Shown: positions 29,211 through 39,559 of the stretch, one piece after another
How the letters are laid out: every line of letters begins with the position of its first letter
How positions within the stretch are numbered: position 1 is the stretch's first letter
DNA from: Trichomonas vaginalis G3
Lineage: Eukaryota; Parabasalia; Trichomonadida; Trichomonadidae
DNA: 64,000 nt
Reading direction: 5' to 3'
Assembly: GCF_026262505.1 (NCBI RefSeq)
Contig: NC_067206.1
Coordinates: 27,729,896 to 27,793,895 of the forward strand
The notes under the pieces: generated by a model
The model's input: only the letters and a program-made list of their open reading frames with translations
What the model was told of the DNA's origin: nothing
Database searches by the model: none
Made by a program: the position numbers and the translations under genes

Positions 29211-29581
29211 ATTGATCAGAAAGATCTATCATCACATATGGAAGAATGGTTAGACACCATCTATTGTTTGTTATCTCATTAATTAAATTGTTTTTTTATG
29301 AATTATCAATTTTTGGCCATTTTTAACACTTGACATCGGATCACATCAATTGTTATAGAAGTGTGATCTGGACAAATGCTGCAGAACTTGGGAATATAAA
29401 TAAGGATCATCTAAAGAGAATTAAAGAATCTTATAAATCAAATTTTAATCAGTTTAGAATTTTAATGCAGTAATTTATAAGAAAGAATGAATAGATTGTT
29501 GAATATTTCTTTTAAGATCTAGAGAAAAATTATTTTGATTCTTCTCAATTCTTCAAGGGAAGAAGAAAAAAGATAAAAAGG
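29211..29581. other. Intergenic, nothing recognised except the tRNA terminator
   Basis: AT-rich spacer. The T5 run on the reverse strand (29575-29579, just past the tRNA 3' end) is a good RNA polymerase III terminator. Confidence 0.6.
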
Positions 29582-29655
29582 TGTTCCCGGCGGGGCTCGA
29601 ACCCGCGACCGTCTGCTTATAAGACAAAAGTGCTAACCGGCTGCACCACGGGAAC
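29582..29655 (-). tRNA. tRNA-Ile (anticodon UAU)
   Basis: A 74-nt cloverleaf on the reverse strand: acceptor GTTCCCG/CGGGAAC with discriminator A, D stem GTGC/GCAC, anticodon stem TTTGT/GCAGA with loop CTTATAA (anticodon UAU, codon AUA), variable CGGTC, T stem GCGGG/CCCGC with loop TTCGAGC. The B box GGTTCGA is intact and a T5 terminator follows. No intron, although this isoacceptor is often interrupted in other eukaryotes. Confidence 0.95.
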
Positions 29656-29784
29656 CTCACGTTAGATATTATTTTGGAACACATAACAAAATAATATACT
29701 AATTTTTCAATTCCAAGTCAAAATTAATTATTAAGTTTTAGTATTGATCCAATGGAATTATTGATAAGATGAGTTTTATGAATA

Positions 29785-29796
29785 TCATTTTTCTTT
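29785..29796 (+). promoter_or_regulatory. Initiator-like TCATTTTTC
   Basis: TCATTTTTC with the A at 29787, 12 bases before the ATG at 29799. It decides the start: the upstream in-frame ATG at 29769 would lie before the transcription start. Confidence 0.5.
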
Positions 29797-29798
29797 TT

Positions 29799-31226
29799 AT
29801 GGATTCATCTACTAATTCTTCTATTAATAAATCTTCTTTTTCCCATGTATTATCTCGATCAATTACTAGCATCATTCCAGATAAATCAAAAGGTGAATCA
29901 AATGATCAGTTAATTCAACAATTCATAAATTTGATTTCAAATTTGGAACAGCTGCAACTTTCGTTTGCACCGCCAAATGAATTACTCGAGTGTGTTGCTA
30001 TTTCATTAAAAATAAGACAATATCCGCGTGGATTTTTTAATGAAACACAAATTTTCACAAGAATAAATGCTTTACTCGAGAAATGTACTATTGATACCAA
30101 CACATATTTCAAATTTGTACAGCTTCTATCCATAATCTCAACGAATTGCGAAGAATCAATGAATTCTTTTCTTACAAATTGCAAATTTATGTCATTACTT
30201 CATCATGGCTTTACATCAACCAATCCAAATATATACAATATATACTGTCAATTCATTATCAAGTCCTTACCATACTCTTCTGCAAGAAACTCTCTAATTT
30301 CAGCAAATTTCTTTGTTGAATTCATGAATAGAATGAAATATCTATTAAATTTGGTATCAGAAGGCAATTTATCTAAGGAAATTATCCAATTGATTGCAAT
30401 TTCATGTGATTTATTCTTTCATATGGTAAAACATTTTTCGATTTCAGATTTGGAACCAGGAAAATCGGAAATACAGGATATGATTATAGCTTTATATGAT
30501 TGTCACGTTTCTCATGAAATTTTAGATAAAATTGCTCATATTGTTCTTATAATAGGAAGTAAATTCAGTTATATGGATATAGTTAATACAGAGATGTGGA
30601 ATCGCACAATAAAATTACTTGATGACGATAATAATGTTTTAGGATATCAATATTCTTTGGCTTTACTCAATAATACTGTGTGTTCAGATGACTTTATGGA
30701 AATAACAGAGATTATTCCGTTCCAAGATATAGTTCGCATTATTAATTCGCGTTGTTTTGAAAATATTGACATTCAAATCAACGCTTTTCATTGTTTGTTA
30801 TCATTTTCGGTATTCGGAGATACTATAATAAGTCATTTCTTGGACTCCTCTGTGTTTAATTCTATTTTAAATATAATTAATTTGTCAAATTTTGCTGTTA
30901 AGCAGCTTGGATGCGAAATTCTATGGGCTTTCATTAAGTGTGGAACATTTGAGCAGGCAGAATATATAATAGAACATCCTATTTCGAAAGAAATCATACT
31001 TAACGCAATTAGTGAAGATACTCCTGAAGATTCACATAGAATTATTACTGTAATGATTATACCGTTTGTTAATTCCTTAATTTCTCATAATTTACAAGGA
31101 GAATCAACATATGCTTCATTTTTATCAGATTTAGCTCAAGTAAACTCAGAAATCCTTGACTCTGGAGAGGATGAGCTTTCGGAAGCAGCACAACTCCTAC
31201 AATCTATCTTAGACTCTATTGAATAA
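29799..31226 (+). CDS. Armadillo/HEAT-like helical-repeat protein
   Basis: 475 residues from the ATG at 29799, chosen because of the initiator at 29785. The first 40 residues are Ser/Asn/Lys-rich. The rest is a series of amphipathic helices with Leu/Ile/Asn spacing typical of armadillo folds (QINAFHCLLSFSVFGDTI, VKQLGCEILWAFIKCGTFEQ, LGYQYSLALLNNTVC). The layout is reminiscent of importin-alpha-like or other ARM proteins of trichomonads, but there is no recognisable importin-beta-binding domain or WxxxN array, so I leave the function open. Confidence 0.6.
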   Translation: MDSSTNSSINKSSFSHVLSRSITSIIPDKSKGESNDQLIQQFINLISNLEQLQLSFAPPNELLECVAISLKIRQYPRGFFNETQIFTRINALLEKCTIDTNTYFKFVQLLSIISTNCEESMNSFLTNCKFMSLLHHGFTSTNPNIYNIYCQFIIKSLPYSSARNSLISANFFVEFMNRMKYLLNLVSEGNLSKEIIQLIAISCDLFFHMVKHFSISDLEPGKSEIQDMIIALYDCHVSHEILDKIAHIVLIIGSKFSYMDIVNTEMWNRTIKLLDDDNNVLGYQYSLALLNNTVCSDDFMEITEIIPFQDIVRIINSRCFENIDIQINAFHCLLSFSVFGDTIISHFLDSSVFNSILNIINLSNFAVKQLGCEILWAFIKCGTFEQAEYIIEHPISKEIILNAISEDTPEDSHRIITVMIIPFVNSLISHNLQGESTYASFLSDLAQVNSEILDSGEDELSEAAQLLQSILDSIE

Positions 31227-31432
31227 ATTTTTTTGTTTGATATTTTATTTCATTCACTTATTTTTCACGCAAAGCATTAGAGATTTATGGAGAATATAGC
31301 ACATGTCTTTGGCAATATTGGTTCATTGGTAATTTCGAAAACAACTTTTAATTTAAAAAATTATTTTCAAAATAAGAAACTCTATAAGCAAACACATTTA
31401 ATAATATTATATAAAAGCAAATAAAATGTTGA

Positions 31433-33136
31433 TTATACAGTAGTAAAGTTAAACTTTGGAGTATTTTTTGACCAAGCGCTTTCCCATTGACGATATCCTT
31501 CAGTATAGTCATTTATCTCTTGTAATTTTGGAACAATTTCAATGCAAGAGTCAATATATAAAAGATCCATGGCTTTTGCAATTGAATTAACAATTGATTT
31601 TGGATCTTCAACTGAATCAAGGATATATACTGCATCGTGAGTCAAACGTGCAATTGCATCTTTATTGGGTTTCGGAATTACTGGTTCTATCTTTCCATTT
31701 ACGTATTCTAAAGGAACAAAATAGAAAAATATATTTGGAATAGGAAGAGTGCATAGCATATGGGCTATTCCAGACCGAGTATAAAGATCGGCACCTTGGT
31801 CGAGTAATTTTGATCTAAATAATGAAAAAATAAAATTCTTAAACAAAAGTTCGTGAGGATACCTCTGAGCTGTTTCAAATATGAATCCACGTATCTGGAA
31901 AAGCTGCTGTGTCTCTGTCATCTTTTTAATTTCTTCAATAATATAAGAACAAACTGAAAACAAGCATCGATATGGAAATTTAAATGTAGAACTCTTATAT
32001 ATCTTCGCATGAGGTGTTAGTGGAATTTTAATTGAAATAATTCTTTTGACATTTTTTTCATTGACTTCTGTATATCCTAATTCAGCTTGTGCTATAGAAA
32101 ATAGAACAGCTCCACTGAAATTGGACCTTTCAAATGCTGCTATCCTTGAATTCGGACTGACATTACTTTGAAACATAGTTTTTGGCATGTAAAACTGTAT
32201 CTGGATGTCTTTGACTATTTTTGTTCTGAAGCACTTTTGAGAAAAGAACAAAACTTTGCTGAGATCTGAATCATCAATTATTGTAAATTTTGAACCGGGG
32301 ACATTGATAAGAGAATTGAAGTATCCAAGTTTATTTATCGAATCTCCTATAAAGCATAAGTATGTTGGGTACTGAATTTGAGAAGACATCGTTTGAACGG
32401 GACCTTTAGCGAAACAAACGAATCTTGTCGGTTCTTCGAGATTTATTTCATTAACTATTGCGCAAAGAGGAGATAAATTTGAATCTGAACGTGCTGGAGG
32501 AATATAAGATTTCAAAACATTTTTTAATTTAGTAGAGTTCATTTTCATTCGGTCTACTGATGTTGGTAGGAAAATATCTGATGATTCGCATAGTAACACT
32601 TTGAAAGAATTACTTTGTGTGTCGAAAATTTCAACATAAGCGTTGAAATATATGAGAATGTAGTCTATTTCGAGAGAATCGTCTATACCTTCTGATATTT
32701 TGTCTATTATTTGTCGGTTTAATGATGAAATGACTGCCAGAATGATGCAAGGTTTTTGATTTTTATGATTTCTTGGTTGTTTTATAAAATCGAATACAAT
32801 ATTGTTATATGGAATCGATTTCTGTGCAAGTGAGAATCCTGTATCAAAGCTATTCGATGGAGGCAAAGGAAGGGTATTTACTCTATTGCATAAAGCGCAT
32901 TTCCATACAGATGGATGGTCATGTATTATAGCGTACGAGTTGAAAAATGCATTACAAAGGCCGCATCTTGTAGAATTATCATCAAATTCAGGAACATTTT
33001 CCAAATTCATGATAGCATCAGTATCTAATGATATTATAAGCGGAAGAATTGATGAAGATAGCGGATAAACTTTCATTGATCGAAAGATGATCTCATCAAC
33101 AATCGCATCTTTAACTTCCCCCTCCCGCACAAACAT
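31433..33136 (-). CDS. Sec23/Sec24-family COPII coat protein
   Basis: 567 residues. The N-terminal FRSMKVYPLSSSIL segment is followed by a zinc finger (RCGLCNAFF...WKCALCNRVN, CX2C-X17-CX2C), the hallmark of Sec23/Sec24. Then comes a trunk-like domain starting near IPYNNIVFDFI, and beta/helical regions up to a C-terminal gelsolin-like part. Known: these proteins form the inner COPII coat that buds vesicles from the ER. The RSM-P-L block before the finger leans towards Sec24. It is shorter than typical Sec23/24 (about 750 or more) and lacks the disordered Sec24 N terminus. The start at 33136 is supported by the initiator 10 bases upstream. Confidence 0.8.
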   Translation of the reverse strand: MFVREGEVKDAIVDEIIFRSMKVYPLSSSILPLIISLDTDAIMNLENVPEFDDNSTRCGLCNAFFNSYAIIHDHPSVWKCALCNRVNTLPLPPSNSFDTGFSLAQKSIPYNNIVFDFIKQPRNHKNQKPCIILAVISSLNRQIIDKISEGIDDSLEIDYILIYFNAYVEIFDTQSNSFKVLLCESSDIFLPTSVDRMKMNSTKLKNVLKSYIPPARSDSNLSPLCAIVNEINLEEPTRFVCFAKGPVQTMSSQIQYPTYLCFIGDSINKLGYFNSLINVPGSKFTIIDDSDLSKVLFFSQKCFRTKIVKDIQIQFYMPKTMFQSNVSPNSRIAAFERSNFSGAVLFSIAQAELGYTEVNEKNVKRIISIKIPLTPHAKIYKSSTFKFPYRCLFSVCSYIIEEIKKMTETQQLFQIRGFIFETAQRYPHELLFKNFIFSLFRSKLLDQGADLYTRSGIAHMLCTLPIPNIFFYFVPLEYVNGKIEPVIPKPNKDAIARLTHDAVYILDSVEDPKSIVNSIAKAMDLLYIDSCIEIVPKLQEINDYTEGYRQWESAWSKNTPKFNFTTV

Positions 33137-33138
33137 AA

Positions 33139-33149
33139 AATGAAAGTGA
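33139..33149 (-). promoter_or_regulatory. Initiator TCACTTTCATT
   Basis: On the reverse strand TCACTTTCATT ends two bases before the ATG at 33136, with the A about 11 bases upstream. One of the closest matches in the window to the published trichomonad initiator. Confidence 0.65.
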
Positions 33150-33370
33150 AAATGTTATGATTCAATCTGGATCACATACTTATCCTCATATTTATGATTT
33201 AATCCTGAAATTATTTACAATTCTAAATAAAAATCAATCAAACTTAGTTATTTGAGAAATATACAAGTTTGTTTAGATAATTATGTGATTTGCTGTGTAA
33301 AATGACTACTTCATTAAATTGAATACTTTACAATGCGCGTTTATTTTATAAATTTTTGAAAAATTAGAGA

Positions 33371-36355
33371 ATGCAAGTGGGCGACGACTCCTCTTTTGAC
33401 GAAGAGGGTAGTCAAAACAATCTGCGTACTTTAAATGATAGGCTTCGAATACTTACAAATGAAAATAAAGCACTAACGGAACGAAATAAAGAATTAGAGG
33501 ATAAATTAGTCAATCAAAGAGAAGAATTCTTAGAAATCTCACGTACTAACCAAAGACTTCAAACAAAGAATCAAGGACTTGAAATGAAAGTCGAATCTCT
33601 TGAATCTAAAGTCAAAGCTTTAAATGAAGAGATGCAAACTGGATCTTCTTTTATTAAAAAGCGCGATTTAGAAATAGCTGACTTAAAAGCTCGTATAAGA
33701 GCAATTGAATCCTTAGGTTTAAAGCATCGTCAAGATTTTATTACGTATTTAGCAGAAAAAAAGAAGCTTTCTGATCAAAATTTGCAATTACAAGCACATA
33801 TCAAAGATTTAGATACTGCTATTCAAGATTTAATACAACAAAACCAACAAATTTCGAAATCTTTATCAAATGCACAAGAGCAAAATAGGCAATTACAAAT
33901 TGAAATTGATCAAGAACAAAGAATGGTCATGATTCTTGAGCAAGAAGTTTCAAAAGCTCGAAATCTTGATAAAACATTGAGTCAAACACAGCAAAGAGAT
34001 CTAGGATCAATGCAATCACTTGCTGACGTTCAGAAGCAGCTTATTATATCTAGAAATCAAGTCAAAGAACTACAGATTAAGTGTGAAAAATTGCAACAAT
34101 TTGAAGAAAAGGCTGCAAAACTTGAAATCACAGTTCAACAGTATAGAAAGCATGTACAGAAGCTTAAGAAGGAAATTGAAGATAAAGAAATGGAATTAGA
34201 GCCATATCGCGACAGATCAGAAAGATTTGTCTTCCAAATTGATGAGTTACGTGAAAAGAATCGTATAACAACAGAATATGCTGAAAAGCAAATACAAATG
34301 CTTAATGACGAGATCATTCAACAGTCGAAACGAATTGATGAAATCACAAATGATAATGTAAACAAGGAAATTGAAGTAGAAAATATAAAGAAGGAGAATG
34401 AAGAACTTAGAAATCAGATCACCAATTATGAAAATGGTACAATTGGCCTTGCAGAAGCTGCTGCTCAAGCTAGACAATTAAAGACTTTAGTTTCCGTTAG
34501 AGATGCTTTCATTGCTGACCTTGTAAATCAGATCAATATATTTGAAAGAATCATTGTAACAATAGAACCATACTTACCTCCAAACTTTGACTTCAACGCA
34601 TTTTATAATGAAGTATTAGAAAACCAAGCTCATGATATTCAGCGTAGAACTGAACGTAAAGCACTTGAAATCCTTCAAGCAACCCTCGCACAGCATAAAA
34701 ACAAGCCAATTAGTGAAGTTAAGATCGTTGTTGGCGGAGATGGCGGTAAACAGAGGGCTACAGTCTTCTCAAAGCCTGGAGGCTTCAGTAGGACCAATAC
34801 TCAAGAGATTGATTCTGATTCTTACGATGAAGAAGAATCTGATTATGATTATGAGGAAGATAGTCAAGATAACGAGCCATCGCTTGCTGATAAAGTTAAA
34901 GGATCGAAGCTTATGCGTGTAATGAGCTTCACAAAAGATAAACCACAGCAAAAGACAATGAATATCACTGAAGGACAAGTTACTCCAAGAAAAGGTGACG
35001 GACAAGCAAAGAAACAGACTAAGACTAAAGCAGTTCAAACAGATCCTGTCGAGCCATTTGATCCATACGAACATCCTCCATTTAGTAAAGAAGACATGGA
35101 TGAATGGGCAAGAACTTTACAAGAGAAGTATATCGAATTAAAAGAATTACTTCGTCGGTTGAAGAGCGAAAACAACCAACTTAAAGAACAGAATGATCTT
35201 TATTCGAAGCAGAATGCTGATTTGACATTGAAGAATAGTGATCTTAATCAAGAACTCAATGCACTATCTAAAGATCAAAACAATAGAAATTCTGGAACAC
35301 AAAATATCAACAGAACTCCAAAGAGTGCAAAACTTACTCAAACAGAAGGTTTGTTCCTTTCTTTGGATATCTCAAGACCTGTGTTTTACTCGAAGTTCGA
35401 TACTATTGGACCATTAGTTGTTGCAGGTGAATTAGCTTATCCAAGTGATGATTTGATGTTTGTTTTGTCTCAACGTGAAATTGATGAAAATAATTTACTC
35501 GATAACTTGAAGCAATTAAACATCAAACTATCACATGATGTCGATGAACTTAAGCGCCAGAATAATGAAAAAGATAATAGAATTGCAGACTTAGAGAATC
35601 TTCTTAAAGAGAGCCAAAGAACAATCGAACTACTCCAGAAGAAACTCGAAGATCAACGTGCAGCATTTAAAGAGAAATTCATCAATCTCAAGAATGAAGC
35701 TGATAGATATGTTGAACAAAGAGTTAAAGACGCGTTAGACTTGAGAGCTGTTCAAGAACAAAATGGAGGGCATTTCGGAAGAGATGATTTGGGAGATGTA
35801 GCTTTGGAATTGAAGAGAAAGAATGCAAAGATCCAAGAATTGACAGATTTGTTGAAAGATAAAGATGACGCAATAAGAATGGCTGAAGCTCAAAGAGATG
35901 CAGCACTTAAGAAACTGAATGAAACATCACAATCATTTAGTGAATCAACAACAACTGTTAATGATGATAAAGCAAATCCGTCAACAACAGCTGCTGAATT
36001 TAATAGCGAACTGAAGTTGAGATATACTAAACTTCAGAAGAAATACAACGCATTGCTTAAAGAATATAACTTGCTAAAGAAGCAGAAGAATGAAGGAACA
36101 TTTTCAAGTACAGATAAATCATCATCTAATGAGGATATATTCCAAAAGGAAATGGCAAAGATGAAGCAAATAAAGGCCAGGGCTGTTGCTGCTGAGCAAA
36201 AGAATGAAGAGTTAACTCTGTTATTAAAGAAGGCAAATCAGACAATCGCTCAATTGAACGAATTGTTGCAAAGAAAGGAAGCCAAACTTGACAGATTACA
36301 AGAGCAAGTTTCACAGCTTAAACAGCAGAATACTGCATTGATACAGAAGCAATAA
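33371..36355 (+). CDS. Long coiled-coil protein
   Basis: 994 residues. An acidic start (MQVGDDSSFDEEGSQ), then near-continuous coiled coil (about 20-380). A small globular segment around 385-430 (NQINIFERIIVTIEPYLPPNF) is followed by an acidic Asp/Glu/Tyr patch (DSDSYDEEESDYDYEEDS, near 480) and a second coiled-coil half. Between the coils lies a compact block (RPVFYSKFDTIGPLVVAGEL, near 675). No motor or kinase domain. A structural role in the cytoskeleton is plausible; I do not recognise the family. The frame is intact and ends ALIQKQ-TAA. Confidence 0.7.
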   Translation: MQVGDDSSFDEEGSQNNLRTLNDRLRILTNENKALTERNKELEDKLVNQREEFLEISRTNQRLQTKNQGLEMKVESLESKVKALNEEMQTGSSFIKKRDLEIADLKARIRAIESLGLKHRQDFITYLAEKKKLSDQNLQLQAHIKDLDTAIQDLIQQNQQISKSLSNAQEQNRQLQIEIDQEQRMVMILEQEVSKARNLDKTLSQTQQRDLGSMQSLADVQKQLIISRNQVKELQIKCEKLQQFEEKAAKLEITVQQYRKHVQKLKKEIEDKEMELEPYRDRSERFVFQIDELREKNRITTEYAEKQIQMLNDEIIQQSKRIDEITNDNVNKEIEVENIKKENEELRNQITNYENGTIGLAEAAAQARQLKTLVSVRDAFIADLVNQINIFERIIVTIEPYLPPNFDFNAFYNEVLENQAHDIQRRTERKALEILQATLAQHKNKPISEVKIVVGGDGGKQRATVFSKPGGFSRTNTQEIDSDSYDEEESDYDYEEDSQDNEPSLADKVKGSKLMRVMSFTKDKPQQKTMNITEGQVTPRKGDGQAKKQTKTKAVQTDPVEPFDPYEHPPFSKEDMDEWARTLQEKYIELKELLRRLKSENNQLKEQNDLYSKQNADLTLKNSDLNQELNALSKDQNNRNSGTQNINRTPKSAKLTQTEGLFLSLDISRPVFYSKFDTIGPLVVAGELAYPSDDLMFVLSQREIDENNLLDNLKQLNIKLSHDVDELKRQNNEKDNRIADLENLLKESQRTIELLQKKLEDQRAAFKEKFINLKNEADRYVEQRVKDALDLRAVQEQNGGHFGRDDLGDVALELKRKNAKIQELTDLLKDKDDAIRMAEAQRDAALKKLNETSQSFSESTTTVNDDKANPSTTAAEFNSELKLRYTKLQKKYNALLKEYNLLKKQKNEGTFSSTDKSSSNEDIFQKEMAKMKQIKARAVAAEQKNEELTLLLKKANQTIAQLNELLQRKEAKLDRLQEQVSQLKQQNTALIQKQ

Positions 36356-36780
36356 TGCATATTATAGTTTATAATTTTTTTGTTATTTATAAAATATTTA
36401 TTTATTACCGATCATCATTTTTGACTTTATCTCCATCCCAGCATAACCTGATCCTTAGGCCCTCATGTCTTTTTATTAAAGATCTTGTTATTCTTCTTCC
36501 TTATGGCTCTTATTTCTTTTTATCTCTCTCTGCAACCATGTATTCACACATATATTGCTACTATGCAGCAACCTTTTTTGTCGATTGTGGAATTTTCAAT
36601 AACTTTTGGTTCCAACAAATAAAAGTTAGAAGATAAATCCATTTTGATTGTCGTGCCAATTCACAAATAACTTTTAAATACAAGCTTGTTAGATATGGAA
36701 GTCATGATTAAAGTCTTATAACTTTAAATATGTGCTTCAAATTAATCAAAATATATATTTAATTTTATTCAGAAAAAATC
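36356..36780. other. Intergenic, nothing recognised
   Basis: Spacer between convergent genes, T-rich, with no supported gene or repeat. Confidence 0.5.
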
Positions 36781-38334
36781 TTAGAAGTAGAGATCACGCT
36801 TGCCATTCTGAATGAGGTCAAGTCTTCTAATTGTAGCCTTACGGCGCTTTTCATCTGTAATGTTGTTGAGTTCCTTCTCGATGAGCTTCCAGCCGATCTG
36901 CTTTGTTTCATCAGAAGCGTAGTCGATAAGGTATTCAGCGAGTGTAAAGATAGAGTTTGGATGGCAGTTGTTGTGGATTTCACCAGACTTAGCCTACTTC
37001 ATGAAAGCCTCACCTGTTCTGCCGAGTCTGTAGCAGGCTGTGCACCATGATGGGACGTATCCGTCCTTCATGAGATCTCTGACGACTTCATCAGCAGATC
37101 TGTGGTCATAGATTGAGAACTGGCCCTTCTTACCATCGGATGTCTTGTTGTATGAGCCGACTTCTGTTGATGAAGCAGCAGAAATCTGGGAGATACCGAT
37201 GTTAAGGAGTTCCTTACGCATTTTAGCGGATTCTCTTGTAGAAATAATCATGCCTGTGTATGGAACAGCGCAACGAAGGACAGCGATAAGGCGCTTGAAG
37301 TCATCATCGTTGACAACGTGTGGTGGGTGCTCGGAAAGTGGTGTGCCTGTAGCTGGTCTGATTCTTGGGAAGGAAATGGTATGTGGACCTGTGCCAAACT
37401 TCTCATCAAGGTGCTTGGCGTGCTGAAGGAGAGCGAGACCTTCGAACTTGTGGTCATAAAGACCAAGGAGAGCGCCAAATCCGACATCATCAATGCCACC
37501 GATTTGAGCACGATCCATGCAGGTGATACGGTAGTCGTAGTCAGCCTTTGGACCGTATGGATGGAACTTCTTGAAGGACTTGCGGTGGTATGTTTCCTGG
37601 AATAATGTGTATGTACCGACGCAACCGAGAGCTTTGAGGCGCTTGAAGTCTGTAACAGAAAGTGTTGGAATTTCGACGTTGATACGACGAATCTCACCAG
37701 ATTTGTCTGTCTTAACAGATGAAGCGGCCTTGAGAGCTTCAAGGAAGTCATCAAATGTGTATGTTGGGTGCTCACCTGTCAACATGAGAATTCTCTTGTG
37801 GCCCATCTTCTCAAGAACTTCGACTTCTCTCTTGACTTGATCTGTGGACAACTTGCAACGCTCGATCTGTGTGTTGGTTCCACGGTAACCGCAGTATGTG
37901 CATGAGCAGTTGCAGAAGTTTGAAACGTAAAGTGGAGCGAAAAGAACAATACGGTTGCCGTAGATACGATTCTTGATGAAGAAGGCTGTATCGTAGATTT
38001 CCTGAATGAGATTACTGTCCTCTATTGGAACGTTAAGAAGTGTTGCAGCTTCTTGGATGGAAAGACCAAGAAGGAACTCAGATGGTCCGGCAACAACATC
38101 TTTAAGTGTAGCACGATCTCTGGCTTTCTCAAGGATTCCACATACGCGAGCCTTATCCTTTCCGTAATCGCGTGTTTCAACAAGAGCTTCGTTGATTTCG
38201 TTCTCATTGATGATTTCATCTGGGTTTGGAATTTCGTATTTGTCTTTTTCAGGAGACCATTTGGTTCCTGTGAAAAGTGTTTTTGAAACATCCGATCTCA
38301 ACTTGCCGTATGAGCGTGCTATTGAGGACAGCAT
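36781..38334 (-). CDS. hydG: [FeFe]-hydrogenase maturase HydG, with in-frame TAG
   Basis: 517 codons from MLSSIARSYGKL to KRDLYF-TAA (36781-36783). The N terminus fits a hydrogenosomal targeting peptide. Radical SAM motif CNCSCTYC (CX3CX2C) is near residue 143. HydG-typical blocks follow (GEHPTYTFDDF, GTYTLFQETYHRKSFKKFHP, RIRPATGTPL). Known: HydG splits tyrosine to make the CO and CN ligands of the hydrogenase H-cluster. The C-terminal cluster motif CX2CX22C spans CTAC..C, and a TAG (36994-36996) sits inside it. The 70 codons after the TAG stay in frame and read as a good HydG C terminus (AKSGEIHNNCHPN...). The upstream frame alone gives 446 residues. Codon use is GC-richer than in the neighbours, as for a well-expressed gene. 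Confidence 0.93.
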
Positions 38335-39559
38335 TCACAAAAATAATAAAAAAATCATATTTCAGAAAAAATAACCTCGAAATGTCATTAACATATGCGT
38401 CATGAATACATGCGCGATTTCGAGTTTTCTTAAATTTGAATTTTTGAGATTTAAAATGACCAAGGATGTTTCGTTCTCAAATTGAAAGGATTGAATAAAA
38501 TTATTCCCAAATTGTATTCCTTAGCCATCAATCAGGAAATCGATTAACAATCATAAATAAAGATAAATTACTTGATTTTAAAGCAGATGAATATGAAAGA
38601 ATAATCCATTCAAAAAAATCGATATAAAAAGTGACAATGATTTTGTAATGATAAAAGATGACGTCATTTAATTGCTGAATGAAGAAAATGGTTCAGTAAT
38701 TTTGCTATATATCACTTGGCCATATTAGTTTCTTCCAAATATAGTTTAATGCTTTAAATATGAAGTGATTACTGAGGAAATGATCGTGATTGAATTATTC
38801 TCCATCGGTTTATTTCAAAATTTTCATAATTTGAATTCCTGATTCAATATTGAATTTATCCCCGCGATAATCGGTTAAAAATCACGAACACAAAATCCAG
38901 AATATGTGGCATGAATTAATACAGTTATTTTATGATTGCTGTCATTTTTATTACTAGATTTCTCTTATTTTTCCCTTTCTGTCATTTAAAAAATCCTTTT
39001 AATTAAGGAAAAATGCTGTTGTATTGTGTGTCTGTTTCATTCTAGCTTCATATTTATGGACCTAATGAAATTGCCGAGATTTCGAATGAAACAACATCAT
39101 GAGAGTTCCTTCATTGAAATATAGTGGCTATGTACTAAATATAGGCAATTGCAGGTATATATTTACGATTATCCCATGAAATTAACGAAAATTATTCAAT
39201 TTCAATTTTCATATTAATTTTTAGACTTTTATAAGAAAGTATAAGATTATATAGGTAAGTTCTATAATAATTTGCGTATCAAACGATATAATACTGTCTA
39301 ATTCTCAGAATTGAAAGTATCTCAATAAATTTGTACTTAAATGGAGTGTATTTCACTGTGTCATCAGGTATATTGTAATATTTATGGCTGATAATATTGT
39401 TTTGACAAGCATACGGCAAAAATCGAATCGAAAATTAGGAATAATTCTTGACTATCATATAGAATATTAATCAATATAAGTTCAGCATTCAATCTTAAAC
39501 AAATTCACATGATTGCTCTCATTGAGTAATCGTTTTGATTTTTTTGACATTTTTGAAAA
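38335..39559. other. 1.2-kb intergenic region, nothing recognised
   Basis: AT-rich spacer upstream of both HydG and the SCYL1-like gene, so it should hold both promoters. I see no clear initiator, repeat or RNA gene. Confidence 0.5.

Noticed and set aside
32802-33068. Frame opposite the Sec23/24 gene
   Set aside because: Antisense to the conserved zinc-finger region; no own support.
36765-36983. Separate 72-residue frame at the HydG 3' end
   Set aside because: Out-of-frame reading of the HydG C-terminal coding sequence.
37145-37840. Several open frames opposite or overlapping HydG
   Set aside because: Shadows of the GC-richer hydG coding sequence; only the HydG frame has conserved motifs.
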